This document shows, piece after piece, positions 1 through 7,477 of a stretch of DNA of 36,211 nucleotides. Positions within the stretch are counted from its first letter, which is position 1, and each line of letters starts with the position of its first letter. The DNA is from Chloroflexota bacterium. Lineage in GTDB: Bacteria; Chloroflexota; Anaerolineae; Caldilineales; Caldilineaceae. The position numbers and the translations under genes are program-made. Where the stretch lies: assembly GCA_003577005.1 (NCBI GenBank), contig QEUW01000030.1:1-36211 (forward strand). Direction: 5' to 3'. The notes beneath the pieces were generated by a model. That model ran no database searches, was not told the DNA's origin, and saw only the letters and a list, made by a program, of their open reading frames with translations.

Positions 1-143
1 CTCGCAGGGGTCCTCTTGTTGTTGGTAGGGTTAAGTATTTTGGCCTCCGAACGCCACGAGTAGGCCAGCGTCTAGGAACCAAATTGACGCCCATTGACTT
101 CTTCGATAAGATAGTTGCAGTTATTTTAAGAGCAGGAGGTCTT

Positions 144-386
144 ATGTTGACAGCCTACATCCAGGCAGCGATGCGTCATGCGCATTATGAGTTGCTTGAA
201 GACAATACTTTCTATGGAGAGATTCCTAGTTTTCAAGGCGTTTTTGCCAATGCAGACACGCTAGAAAGCTGCCGCGAGCAGCTACAGGAAGTGTTAGAGG
301 GATGGATCGTACTGGGGCTACGTCTTGGACATCTGTTGCCTACAGTGGATGGTCATCAGTTGAACCCCGTTCTGGAGCCGGCGTAA
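144..386 (+). CDS. hicB: HicB-family antitoxin
   Basis: An 80-residue protein of the short HicB type, the antitoxin that neutralises HicA mRNA interferase and usually represses its own operon. The sequence starts MLTAYIQAAM and has the HicB pattern: a beta strand, then Y(G)EIPSFQGVFANADTLE, then the helix REQLQEVLEGWIVLGLRLG. The frame is open from 84, but the ATG at 144 follows a strong AGGAGGT (134-140), so that start is preferred. Its TAA overlaps the ATG of the following hicA (TAATG), the usual coupled arrangement, except that HicB is first here. No separate DNA-binding domain is visible. The assignment rests on recognising the family; its toxin partner appears damaged. Confidence 0.8.
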   Translation: MLTAYIQAAMRHAHYELLEDNTFYGEIPSFQGVFANADTLESCREQLQEVLEGWIVLGLRLGHLLPTVDGHQLNPVLEPA

Positions 387-604
387 TGGCGCAACTTGGC
401 CCGATCAAGCGACAGAGGCTGATCCAGAATCTTCGGCAACTCGGATTTGAAGGCCCGTATGCAGGAGGCAATCACCAGTATATGATAAAGGTCGACTGCC
501 ACTCCCCAAAGTTGCATGTTACTACTAAAATCAGTATAACTGATGTAGAAATTTTGTTCTACCCTTACAATACCAATAGCATACATAGAAGACACACTTT
601 ATGA
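386..604 (+). pseudogene. hicA: HicA-family toxin, probably frameshifted and truncated
   Basis: The N-terminal half is typical HicA: GPIKRQRLIQNLRQLGFEGP, then GGNHQYM, which contains the catalytic histidine of this dsRBD-like mRNA interferase. After MIK (about position 490) the frame leaves the family pattern. One base of shift at the A-run near 486-490 gives KGRLPLPK, which resembles the expected K-G-x-L-x-L-P-N-P segment, but that frame also stops soon (TAA near 525). The frame as it stands runs 72 residues with an unrelated tail. Start at the ATG overlapping the hicB stop. I infer a decayed toxin; an unusual but functional short HicA is less likely. Its TGA overlaps an ATG at 601. Confidence 0.6.
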
Positions 605-681
605 GCGGTGATATTTAAAAATCATCAAACTATAAAGGGCTCCAGCCGTCTTCCAAACAACCCGATGTTGCCACCGGAAAA

Positions 682-852
682 GTGTGGGTTGTGGTCAAAG
701 TGTGGAGGGGGCCTCCGGTTCTTGCCGAAGTCTACGATAATCATTGGCGTGCAAACCAGCGTTCTCACAGATTGCTCCAGGCATGTAATCCTCTGGATGA
801 CGAAGTTGGTGTTTTTGAAGCCGAAGTCAATGTTCCACAAGTAGAGGTGTAA
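682..852 (+). CDS. Small unknown protein (about 56 residues), possibly 5'-truncated
   Basis: The frame from GTG 682 to TAA 850-852 reads VWVVVKVWRGPPVLAEVY, then a helical stretch (DNHWRANQRSHRLLQAC), then a charged end with DDEVGVFEAEV. This alternation (strand, helix, acidic turn, strand) looks like a real small protein rather than chance. The same frame continues upstream to an ATG at 601, which overlaps the hicA stop, but one TAA at 616-618 interrupts it. The gene is therefore either short with a GTG start (weak GGAAA just upstream) or a longer gene broken by a nonsense change. I do not assign a function. A competing minus-strand frame (625-894) has no family-like features. Confidence 0.4.
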   Translation: MWVVVKVWRGPPVLAEVYDNHWRANQRSHRLLQACNPLDDEVGVFEAEVNVPQVEV

Positions 853-912
853 GCCCAAGTTTGCCGCGCCACTCCTTATCACTTCCATAAACATTGTAGA
901 ACAGAGTCAATC

Positions 913-1803
913 GTGATCTCTAATATGCGTAAAAGTACTCGAAGAAAAGCTGGCAGAAATGAACTATTACAACCGTTTTTGAAGTGGGCTGGCGGCAAAC
1001 GACAGCTGCTGCCGTATCTTCGAGATTATTTCCCAGAGTTTTCCAGCCGCGCTACCTACTTTGAGCCTTTCTTAGGTGCAGGGGCAGTATTGTTTGATCT
1101 TCAGCCTCATAAGGCACATGTAAATGATGCCAACACAGAGTTGATCAATTGTTATGAAGTAATCAAATGCAACCCGGAAGCTTTGATTGAAGATATTCGG
1201 CGACACGAAAACACCAGTGAGTACTATTACCAACTTCGAGAACTTGATAGGAGCCCTGACTATGAAAAGTTAAGTCCAGTTCAGCGGGCATCCCGAATCA
1301 TTTTCTTGAACAAGACTTGTTATAATGGCCTGTTTCGGGTTAATAGCCAGGGACACTTTAATGTTCCATACGGAAATTACAAGAACCCAACTATTATTGA
1401 TGAAATTGTTATTAGGGCAATTAGCAGCTATTTGAACAAGTATGATATTACCCTTACAAATCTGGACTTTGCTGAAGCCGTAAAGACGGCAAAGCGTGGA
1501 GATGTTGTTTATTTCGATCCACCTTACGATCCCATATCAGACACATCTTCATTCACAGGGTACAACCTCGATAAATTTGGTCGAGATGAACAGCGTAGAC
1601 TTAAATCTGTCTTCGATGAACTTACCGCGAGGGGATGCAAGGTGCTATTAAGCAATTCATCCACCGAGTTTATTGAGGCTTTGTACGTAGACTACCAGGT
1701 CTTCAGAATCAGGGCAAGTAGGAATATCAATTCGGTCGCCACCGGCCGGGGGCAAATTGACGAGTTTCTGATCTTAAATTATGACCCAGATATCAAAAAA
1801 TGA
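913..1803 (+). CDS. dam: Dam/DpnII-like DNA adenine-N6 methyltransferase
   Basis: A D12-class (alpha group) adenine methyltransferase of 296 residues. Visible motifs in order: PFLKWAGGKRQLL (residues 21-33, motif X, S-adenosylmethionine binding), FEPFLGAGAVLF (50-61, motif I), NDANTELIN (71-79), CYNGLFRVNSQGHFNVPYG (136-154, typical of the GATC-specific Dam/M.DpnII/M.MboI group), and the catalytic DPPY (202-205). Recognition of GATC is inferred from this resemblance. Start may be GTG 913 or ATG 925. The 3' end overlaps the next gene by 23 bases, so the two form a restriction-modification operon in which this enzyme protects host DNA. Base composition is more AT-rich than downstream genes. Confidence 0.9.
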   Translation: MISNMRKSTRRKAGRNELLQPFLKWAGGKRQLLPYLRDYFPEFSSRATYFEPFLGAGAVLFDLQPHKAHVNDANTELINCYEVIKCNPEALIEDIRRHENTSEYYYQLRELDRSPDYEKLSPVQRASRIIFLNKTCYNGLFRVNSQGHFNVPYGNYKNPTIIDEIVIRAISSYLNKYDITLTNLDFAEAVKTAKRGDVVYFDPPYDPISDTSSFTGYNLDKFGRDEQRRLKSVFDELTARGCKVLLSNSSTEFIEALYVDYQVFRIRASRNINSVATGRGQIDEFLILNYDPDIKK

Positions 1804-3073
1804 CGCGGCCTGGACCGAATTGTTTGAGCGTCATGATATTCTCAACAAGATTCAGCGGTCCGAATATTTTCGGATATCCTCATCTCAAATTAACGCGCTG
1901 CGCGAGGCGAGGCTAATGGCAAAATTTGACCACAGTGTCAATCTGCCAAATATCTTTCGAGCGCACAATCTTACAATTTTGCCTGATTCCAGAGGCGCTT
2001 ACCTTATTGGCCATTTTGATGCGTACCAAACAATACGTGCAGATTTTCCAGTGAATCCCATTGAAATCTCGTTTCCACCAGTTATAGAATCGATAGATTA
2101 TACGAATCTCTACTCGGAAGCCTCGGCACTGCTGTGCGCCTATAATTGCGGCATAATTGATGACGTTGTCGGCGAGCCGGTAAATCTTACGGTTCTAGGA
2201 AGGATGTCAACATCCCGGTTCGCGTACCGTATTCGCAATACACAGGTGGATAGTTGGTATAACATCAATGTTGAAAATGCTCAATGTGAAATAGATGGAG
2301 GATTTGAGGGAAGTACAAAGTTCGCAATCGTTGAAGCGAAAACCTATATTGCAGATGACTTCTTGATTCGCCAGCTCTACTATCCCTATCGACTGTGGCA
2401 GAGCAAAATCAAAAAATGGATTTTACCGATTTTTATGTCGTATTCGAATGATGTATTCAATTTTCTGATATATGAATTCAAAGATGTAGAGAACTACAAT
2501 TCACTAGAACTGATTGAACAACGCTCTTACAAAATAGCCTCTGAAAGCATCGAACTTGAGGATATATTCGAGGTATTTCAGCAAGTTCAAATTCTTCCCG
2601 AACCCATTGGGGTGCCTTTTCCACAGGCCGATAATTTTCGTCGAGTAATTGATCTACTTGGACTGTTATATCACAGCGATCTGACAGCACAGAGCATAAC
2701 TCTTGAATATCAATTTGATCAAAGGCAAACCCAATACTATACCCGCTCAGCAATGTACTTGGGTCTGGTAAATAGACTTACTGATACATCTCCAGTTTAT
2801 ACGCTCTCTGAGCTTGGCAAATCAATTCTACAGATGCCAGCGAAACAGAAGTATTTAGCAATCGTCCGACAGATTCTTCAGCATGAAGTGTTTTACAAGG
2901 TAACAGAATTGTATTTTAAGAATAGTGTTCGCCCATCAAGAGAAGCAGTGGTTACAATTATGCAAAACGCCAGTCTGAACATTAGTGGGACAACAACCAT
3001 CCCAAGAAGGGCGCAAACTGTTCTGGCGTGGGTGGATTGGATATTAAGTTTGCCTCGTGCCATCAACCACTAA
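1781..3073 (+). CDS. Type II restriction endonuclease (PD-(D/E)XK type)
   Basis: A 430-residue protein starting inside the end of the methyltransferase gene, the usual sign of a restriction partner. The nuclease core is seen as EID-GGFE followed by VEAK: D172, E185 and K187 fit a PD-(D/E)XK active site with E176 nearby; the next helix carries an R-Q-LYYPYR pattern as in other type II enzymes with this core. Residues about 285-430 look like one or two winged-helix modules (RVIDLLGLLYHS, YTLSELGKSIL), often used for DNA recognition or regulation. I recognise the fold class and context but not a named enzyme; cleavage at GATC is inferred from the partner methyltransferase only. AT-rich composition suggests transfer with its partner. 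Confidence 0.75.
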   Translation: MTQISKNDAAWTELFERHDILNKIQRSEYFRISSSQINALREARLMAKFDHSVNLPNIFRAHNLTILPDSRGAYLIGHFDAYQTIRADFPVNPIEISFPPVIESIDYTNLYSEASALLCAYNCGIIDDVVGEPVNLTVLGRMSTSRFAYRIRNTQVDSWYNINVENAQCEIDGGFEGSTKFAIVEAKTYIADDFLIRQLYYPYRLWQSKIKKWILPIFMSYSNDVFNFLIYEFKDVENYNSLELIEQRSYKIASESIELEDIFEVFQQVQILPEPIGVPFPQADNFRRVIDLLGLLYHSDLTAQSITLEYQFDQRQTQYYTRSAMYLGLVNRLTDTSPVYTLSELGKSILQMPAKQKYLAIVRQILQHEVFYKVTELYFKNSVRPSREAVVTIMQNASLNISGTTTIPRRAQTVLAWVDWILSLPRAINH

Positions 3074-3169
3074 GTCATATTTTCAATCAGTACAAAACAG
3101 GACGGGGCTAGTCATATCCGGTAACCGTGTACGAAGTCCGGTAGCAGTACGTTCCCAAACGTCAATCTC

Positions 3170-3511
3170 ATGAGCAGACAAATATCAGATACAGTCGCCG
3201 TAGGCACACTGCCACCGCCCATCGATCAATTGCCGGCTGATTACCGGCGCAACATCGAGCAAGCTGTCAAGCTGCTCAAAGAGGGCGGCTGCACAGAAGT
3301 CTATCTCTTCGGCTCGCTGGCTGCCGGGGCCCCTAGTGCACAATCTGACATTGATCTGGCCGTGCGCGGCTGCTCACCGCAGCAATTTTTTGCGTTATTG
3401 GGGCGCCTGCTTATGGACCTGGAGCACCCGGTTGACCTGGTTGATCTGGATTCAGATGATCCACTTGCTCACTTCCTGATTGAGAAAGACAGGCTAAGAC
3501 GCATTGCATAA
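3170..3511 (+). CDS. mntA: MNT-domain nucleotidyltransferase antitoxin (MntA-like)
   Basis: A minimal nucleotidyltransferase of 113 residues. The signature GSX10DXD is complete: G48-S49, ten residues, then D60-I-D62, with a further acidic pair D89/D92 in VDLVDLD as candidate third metal ligand. In studied MntA-HepT pairs the MNT protein transfers AMP groups to the HEPN toxin and silences it, so this is the likely antitoxin. The stop overlaps the next gene by eight bases, so translation is probably coupled. No strong ribosome-binding site is seen before the ATG at 3170, so a slightly later start is possible. Direct substrate and activity are inferred from motifs and gene pairing. Confidence 0.8.
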   Translation: MSRQISDTVAVGTLPPPIDQLPADYRRNIEQAVKLLKEGGCTEVYLFGSLAAGAPSAQSDIDLAVRGCSPQQFFALLGRLLMDLEHPVDLVDLDSDDPLAHFLIEKDRLRRIA

Positions 3512-3977
3512 CGAGCTACTTGAATTGATCGATTTCGAGATACAACAGATCGACCGGCTATTGGGCTTCCATGCCGAGTTACTGCAACGCGCACGGTCAC
3601 GTGTACCGCTTAGTTCGACTGAAATCACCGCCCTCGGCTCGGTTGTTCACTCGTTTTACAATGGCTTGGAAAGCATTTTACTCACGATCGCCAAGCAGTT
3701 CGACCAGCGTGTACCAGGCGGCAGACAATCGCATCGTGACCTCCTGAACCAGATGCAGCAAGCTACAGCCACACGCCAACCTATTCTAACTGCTAACACG
3801 GTCGAAGCACTTTCTCAATTTCTTGGTTTTCGTCACTTTTTTCGACATTCATACTCATTCTATATTAGCTGGGAGCGACTCGAACCCTTGGTGCTGTCCA
3901 TGCCGATGGTATGGCAGCAAGCCAAGGCAGAGCTGAACGTATTCAGGTCCACGTTGAACAATTCAAGAGGATCGTGA
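3504..3977 (+). CDS. hepT: HEPN-domain RNase toxin (HepT-like)
   Basis: An alpha-helical protein of 157 residues, partner of the MNT protein just upstream. Near residues 110-117 it has RHFFRHSY, an exact RX4HXY motif (R110, H115, Y117): Arg and His are the usual RNase residues of HEPN toxins, and the Tyr is the residue AMPylated by MntA in characterised systems. The helix VVHSFYNGLESILLTIAKQF earlier in the chain is the usual HEPN core helix. Start is TTG at 3504 inside the end of mntA; no later ATG fits as well. It ends only two bases before the ATG of the glyoxalase-like gene, though that gene is more GC-rich and is probably not part of the same module. Confidence 0.8.
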   Translation: MHNELLELIDFEIQQIDRLLGFHAELLQRARSRVPLSSTEITALGSVVHSFYNGLESILLTIAKQFDQRVPGGRQSHRDLLNQMQQATATRQPILTANTVEALSQFLGFRHFFRHSYSFYISWERLEPLVLSMPMVWQQAKAELNVFRSTLNNSRGS

Positions 3978-3979
3978 CC

Positions 3980-4837
3980 ATGCTGTCTACCACCATCCAC
4001 CCCAACACCACCATCGGCGCGGTGGCGCTCATCGTCACCGACCTGGAACGCTCGCTGCACTACTACCAGCACAATCTCGGCCTCCAGCTCTACCGGCGGG
4101 AGAACGGTACGGCCGTCCTCGGCGCCGGCGGGCGGGATCTGCTGATCCTCGATGAGCAGCCTGGGGCGCAGCCGGTGCAACGCGGGCACACCGGGCTCTA
4201 TCACTTTGCCCTGCTTGTGCCCTCGCGCAAAGAATTGGCGCGCACGCTTCGCCGCCTCATCGACACGCGCACTCCTCTAGGCGGCGCCAGCGACCATGCC
4301 GTGAGCGAGGCGCTCTATCTGAGCGACCCCGATGGCCACGGCATCGAGATCTACCGCGACCGCCCGCGCGAGGAGTGGCAGTTCCCCAACGGCGCCCTCA
4401 AGATGACGGTCGATCCCTTTGATTTTGAGGGTGTTTTACAGGAACTGGGCCCGCGCAAGGCGCCGTGGACAGGCATCGCGGCAGACACAGTCATGGGCCA
4501 TATTCACCTGCATGTGGCCCACATCCCGGCGGCCGAGCAATTTTACTGTGATGTATTGGGCTTTGACCTGATGGTGCGCTATGGTAACAGCGCCAGCTTT
4601 ATCTCGGCCGGCGGCTATCACCATCATATGGGTCTAAACACGTGGGCTGGGGTCGGCGCTCCACCCCCACCGGAAGACAGCGCACGCCTCAACTGGTTCG
4701 AAATTCGTCTGCCCAGCGCAGAGGCGTTACAACAGGTGGTCGAACGGGTACGGACTGCCGGTCTGCCCAGCGAGCAAATTGGCACGGGCTGGCTCGCGCG
4801 CGACCCGGCCCAGAACACGATCCATCTGGTCTCATAA
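3980..4837 (+). CDS. Two-domain VOC (glyoxalase/extradiol dioxygenase) protein, CatE-like
   Basis: About 285 residues with two vicinal-oxygen-chelate modules. The first runs from IGAVALIVTDLERSLHYYQ to SDPDGHGIEIYRDRP; the second from MGHIHLHVAHIPAAEQFYCD through YHHHMGLNTW to the end. Candidate metal ligands are H in the HIHLHV strand, H in the YHHHMGLN strand, and E in HGIEIY, as in Bacillus CatE/YfiE-type catechol-2,3-dioxygenases. The frame is open from 3911 inside hepT, but the ATG at 3980 with AGAGG about nine bases upstream marks the likely start. Substrate cannot be told from the sequence; glyoxalase, fosfomycin-type or ring-cleaving activity remain possible, CatE-like being the best fit by architecture. 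Confidence 0.8.
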   Translation: MLSTTIHPNTTIGAVALIVTDLERSLHYYQHNLGLQLYRRENGTAVLGAGGRDLLILDEQPGAQPVQRGHTGLYHFALLVPSRKELARTLRRLIDTRTPLGGASDHAVSEALYLSDPDGHGIEIYRDRPREEWQFPNGALKMTVDPFDFEGVLQELGPRKAPWTGIAADTVMGHIHLHVAHIPAAEQFYCDVLGFDLMVRYGNSASFISAGGYHHHMGLNTWAGVGAPPPPEDSARLNWFEIRLPSAEALQQVVERVRTAGLPSEQIGTGWLARDPAQNTIHLVS

Positions 4838-4945
4838 CCAGACGGCTTTACAGATCTCTTGAGCGGCCAACAAAAAAGCAGCCCGCTGTATCAAGTATCC
4901 GGCCACAGACCATGAACCCCCATCTGTCTACGTGTACACATAAAA

Positions 4946-4973
4946 ATCCGCGTGAATCCGCCCAATCCGCGAT
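4946..4973. repeat. Short 9-10-base tandem repeat (ATCCGCGNA type)
   Basis: Three near-copies in a row: ATCCGCGTGA, ATCCGCCCA, ATCCGCGAT. A related run with C-to-T changes (ATCTGCGTA, ATCTGTGCA, ATCTGTGGA) lies at 25091-25131 before the E1 alpha gene. The rest of the 4838-5018 interval holds nothing I can name. Confidence 0.55.
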
Positions 4974-5018
4974 CTATCGTAGGTAAATTGGGAATTGCTG
5001 ATGGCGAGACCGAAATAC

Positions 5019-5047
5019 TTTACAAATCGGCTGCTCTATGGTATACT
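5019..5047 (+). promoter_or_regulatory. Sigma-70-type promoter for tmRNA
   Basis: TTTACA (5019-5024), a 17-base spacer and TATACT (5042-5047). Transcription would start near 5054, about 70 bases before the mature tmRNA 5' end, which leaves a leader for RNase P to remove. Confidence 0.65.
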
Positions 5048-5123
5048 GTGGTTGTCGTTAGAGGGGTCTAGCTGTGGACTCGTCTAGCCGATAAAAGTGT
5101 ATTCCTGTTGATAGTTTTTGTTT

Positions 5124-5530
5124 GGGGATGTACGGTTTCGACGGGGCAGGCTGTTCTTTGACTGCAGGTCGTAGAGCGTCGACTACGTAAAAAAGGCGCA
5201 AACCCTATAAATGCCAACACTGGCAAACTCTTCAACTTCGGCTTTGCCCAGACTGCTCCGGCTGCTCTGGCTGCCTAAGAGAAGAACCTGATCTTCTAGC
5301 GAAGATCACGGCCCGCCGCGGTGGTGCTCCCAGGCCCGGCGTTCGCTGACATAAACTGGTGAGATGCGGCGACGGGACGCCGATAGCGTCGCCTAAGGCA
5401 ATCGGCTAGCCGGGCAGTGGAATCCTGTTACACGGAGTCCGCCCGGTGAATGACCAAAGGTGTAACTAAACCTGTAGATGTCTCTGAACGAATGTTTCGG
5501 ACGCGGGTTCGATTCCCGCCATCTCCACCA
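5124..5530 (+). ncRNA. ssrA: tmRNA (transfer-messenger RNA)
   Basis: Rescues stalled ribosomes by acting as alanyl-tRNA and then as a short mRNA. The 5' end GGGGATG pairs with CATCTCC before the encoded ACCA 3' end (one G-U), forming the acceptor stem. The 5' tRNA-like part has GGTTTCGACGGGG, the 3' part GCGGGTTCGATTCCCGCC, the T arm. The tag frame starts at GCA 5198-5200 and stops at TAA 5276-5278: 26 residues, starting ANPINANTGK and ending QTAPAALAA, so it keeps the ALAA end read by ClpXP. The length is well above the roughly ten residues of the E. coli tag. About 407 bases with CCA encoded. A promoter and a strong terminator flank it. Confidence 0.96.
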
Positions 5531-5533
5531 TAG

Positions 5534-5566
5534 GCGGCTCGCCCAAACTGGCGAGCCGCTTTTTTT
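5534..5566 (+). terminator. Rho-independent terminator of tmRNA
   Basis: Perfect 10-bp stem GCGGCTCGCC/GGCGAGCCGC with a six-base loop, followed by seven T (5560-5566). Confidence 0.92.
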
Positions 5567-5594
5567 GTTCTATTGTTCTATAGTGTGTGTACTC

Positions 5595-5654
5595 AAAAAA
5601 TCCGCTGTTATGGGCGGCGATCCTATCTACTCCGTCGCCACCCATAACAGCGGA
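5595..5654 (-). terminator. Long hairpin, terminator-like on the minus strand
   Basis: Arms 5601-5620 and 5635-5654 (20 bp, one mismatch, 14-base loop). On the minus strand the hairpin is followed by six T (complement of A at 5595-5600), as expected for an intrinsic terminator of the small minus-strand gene ending at 5719. It faces the tmRNA terminator. Confidence 0.7.
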
Positions 5655-5718
5655 TTCATGTTCTGATGTATGGAGAGCGCAGCGTATTTCACCATGCTTG
5701 CGCTATGCAGCACTATGT

Positions 5719-5907
5719 TCAACGCCGACGCAGCATGATCGGTTGTGGTCTGAGCGTCAAAGAGCTTACCGACTTCGGATTTGTAGACGGCCCCTCTCTA
5801 CGCACCCGATCGGCGCGGCCTGCCACGACACAGGCCCCGTAAACCACGAGTGCTGCCAAGATCGATAAGCCGCAATACGCAACGATTGCCAAAGTAAGTA
5901 TGCTCAT
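5719..5907 (-). CDS. Small single-pass membrane protein, unknown
   Basis: A 62-residue frame starting MSILTLAIVAYCGLSILAAL, so a membrane segment of about 25 residues begins at the N-terminus, followed by an Arg-rich, polar C-terminal half (GRADRVRREGP...). This fits the positive-inside rule with the tail in the cytoplasm. On the minus strand AGAGGA lies about nine bases before the ATG, and a terminator-like hairpin lies just downstream (5595-5654); both support a real gene. I do not recognise a family. The overlapping plus-strand frames here show no protein-like pattern. Confidence 0.5.
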   Translation of the reverse strand: MSILTLAIVAYCGLSILAALVVYGACVVAGRADRVRREGPSTNPKSVSSLTLRPQPIMLRRR

Positions 5908-6142
5908 TCTTGTGTCCTCTACCCGATCCTACTAACGATAGCGTCATAATTTACACTGTTTGAACGTAGCATACCATAAAGCTGGACACAAAACATCGGA
6001 CGTTCGACTTATCGGTGTAGAGCAAATGTTGTATCTAGCAGCACTCCTTTTGGCTAGGATCGATTACCTGTCACACGTACTACAAGCGTGAGAATCGTCT
6101 GTAGGCTCAGCTTGCTCGGCCAGCAACTTGGCACACCCAGGT
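5908..6142. other. Intergenic space before the PAC2 gene
   Basis: Contains the upstream region of the small membrane protein and the 3' flank of the PAC2 gene. I see a short CACG...CGTG hairpin near 6075-6091 but no gene. Confidence 0.5.
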
Positions 6143-7063
6143 TCACTCCTCAAGGTCGCGCAGAATATCATTCAGTTCGCGCGCCCAGACATCATCTAGC
6201 GGCATAAACGACATCTCTTCATACTCTTCCGTCAGGCGATCAAGGTACTCATCGAGGCGAAGTTGCGGCATCTTACGTTTCAGTTCATCAAATTTCTCTT
6301 CCATCGAGGTCACGAGATCATCGCTTTGCCGCGCCAGTTCGGACAGGTCAAGGCCGAGCTCCCACATAAAGTTAAAGCGGCGCAGGATTTCGTACCAGGC
6401 CCGGTAATCCTGTTCGATACGAAGTCCCTGCATAGGAGCATTAGACTGCGAAAAGTCATAGGCCGGCACAAAGCCGTAGAAGGTGAAATACTCCATCTCC
6501 TCGTGTTCCGCCCGGTCGGCCAAATAGGAACCAATCGAAACGCCACCTTCATAATTAGAGAAACGAACGGCGTACTTTTCTAGTTCCGCTTTCATCCGGC
6601 GCAGACTATAGACACAGGAGACAGTGCGATCCTTGTCGTGGGGGACCGAGCCAAAAACGCCGCCCAAGACACCCACGCGTTTTACGCCGAGTTGCTTGGC
6701 CGCCTGAAAGAACGCGGCGGCGTAGGCATCGATGTTGAGATGAGGTTCTTCGCCAAGAAAAACCACCAATCCTTTGCCATTGACTTGGGCATAGAAGAAT
6801 TCATTGCGCCGCTGCCGGATCTCTATACGGTAGCCATCTTCGAGTTTGATCTCCGGCCGCAAAAAGTGGTGGGCGCCGGGCACCTGAAAGAGATAAAAGC
6901 CATCGGCGGCAATTTCACCGATCTTCCGAGCGTTGGTGACCTGTATCAAATATTGCGGCAGACCCGATGATATCGCACCGGCATCCGCCCATTGGTGCCA
7001 GCCGGCGATCATATAGGTCTCGCTGGCCGGTGGCTGTTCCCACAAATTGAGCACATCAGACAT
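6143..7063 (-). CDS. PAC2-family protein
   Basis: A soluble protein of about 306 residues of the PAC2 family (related to eukaryotic proteasome-assembly chaperone 2 and archaeal PbaB-like proteins). Recognisable parts: MIAGWHQWADAGAISSG near the N-terminus, GLVVFLGEEPHLNIDAYAAA, GVKRVGVLGGVFGSVPHDK, and PVGG-like FSNYEGGVSIGSYL; the last 70 residues are acidic and helical. The frame is open to 7111, but the Met at 7063 has GGGAG about nine bases upstream and starts the conserved part, so that start is chosen. In actinobacteria relatives sit near proteasome genes; nothing proteasome-related is visible here, so the role is unknown. It is transcribed alone. Confidence 0.8.
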   Translation of the reverse strand: MSDVLNLWEQPPASETYMIAGWHQWADAGAISSGLPQYLIQVTNARKIGEIAADGFYLFQVPGAHHFLRPEIKLEDGYRIEIRQRRNEFFYAQVNGKGLVVFLGEEPHLNIDAYAAAFFQAAKQLGVKRVGVLGGVFGSVPHDKDRTVSCVYSLRRMKAELEKYAVRFSNYEGGVSIGSYLADRAEHEEMEYFTFYGFVPAYDFSQSNAPMQGLRIEQDYRAWYEILRRFNFMWELGLDLSELARQSDDLVTSMEEKFDELKRKMPQLRLDEYLDRLTEEYEEMSFMPLDDVWARELNDILRDLEE

Positions 7064-7477
7064 GGCTTGTTTCTCCCTGAGTATGGCTGCCGGACCGCTC
7101 TCGCAGGCCATTCAGCGTTGGTGCCTGGCGGGGCCTGCTTTCAGCGATTTGGATGCGCTGGCCGGCACAAAGAGAATGGTATAGCGGTGAATTTGCTGTT
7201 ATTGTACAGCAATCCCCCCGCAGCCGGCAATGTTGTGCGTCCTATAGATCGAGCCAGAGGATACGCTGGCAGGACCAGGCGCCGTCTTGTCCAACAATGC
7301 GTTTGCTTAACCGGCAGTCGAAGGCGAGTAGGTTACTTACGGGTTCTGGTATATAATAGGCCATGAATCCTGGCGGATTGGCGCTCAGGCTATCGCTTGA
7401 AGAGAGGCCAGGGTGAGATTAGCTAGCGGCTATGATCTGGCTCATTGACATTCACCAGAAAAGGATTACAACCTGCA
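7064..7477. other. Divergent intergenic region
   Basis: About 410 bases between the PAC2 gene and the ADP-ribosylglycohydrolase gene. TATAAT at 7352-7357 is a good -10 for the plus-strand gene but lacks a clear -35. I see no RNA gene or convincing small protein. Confidence 0.45.
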
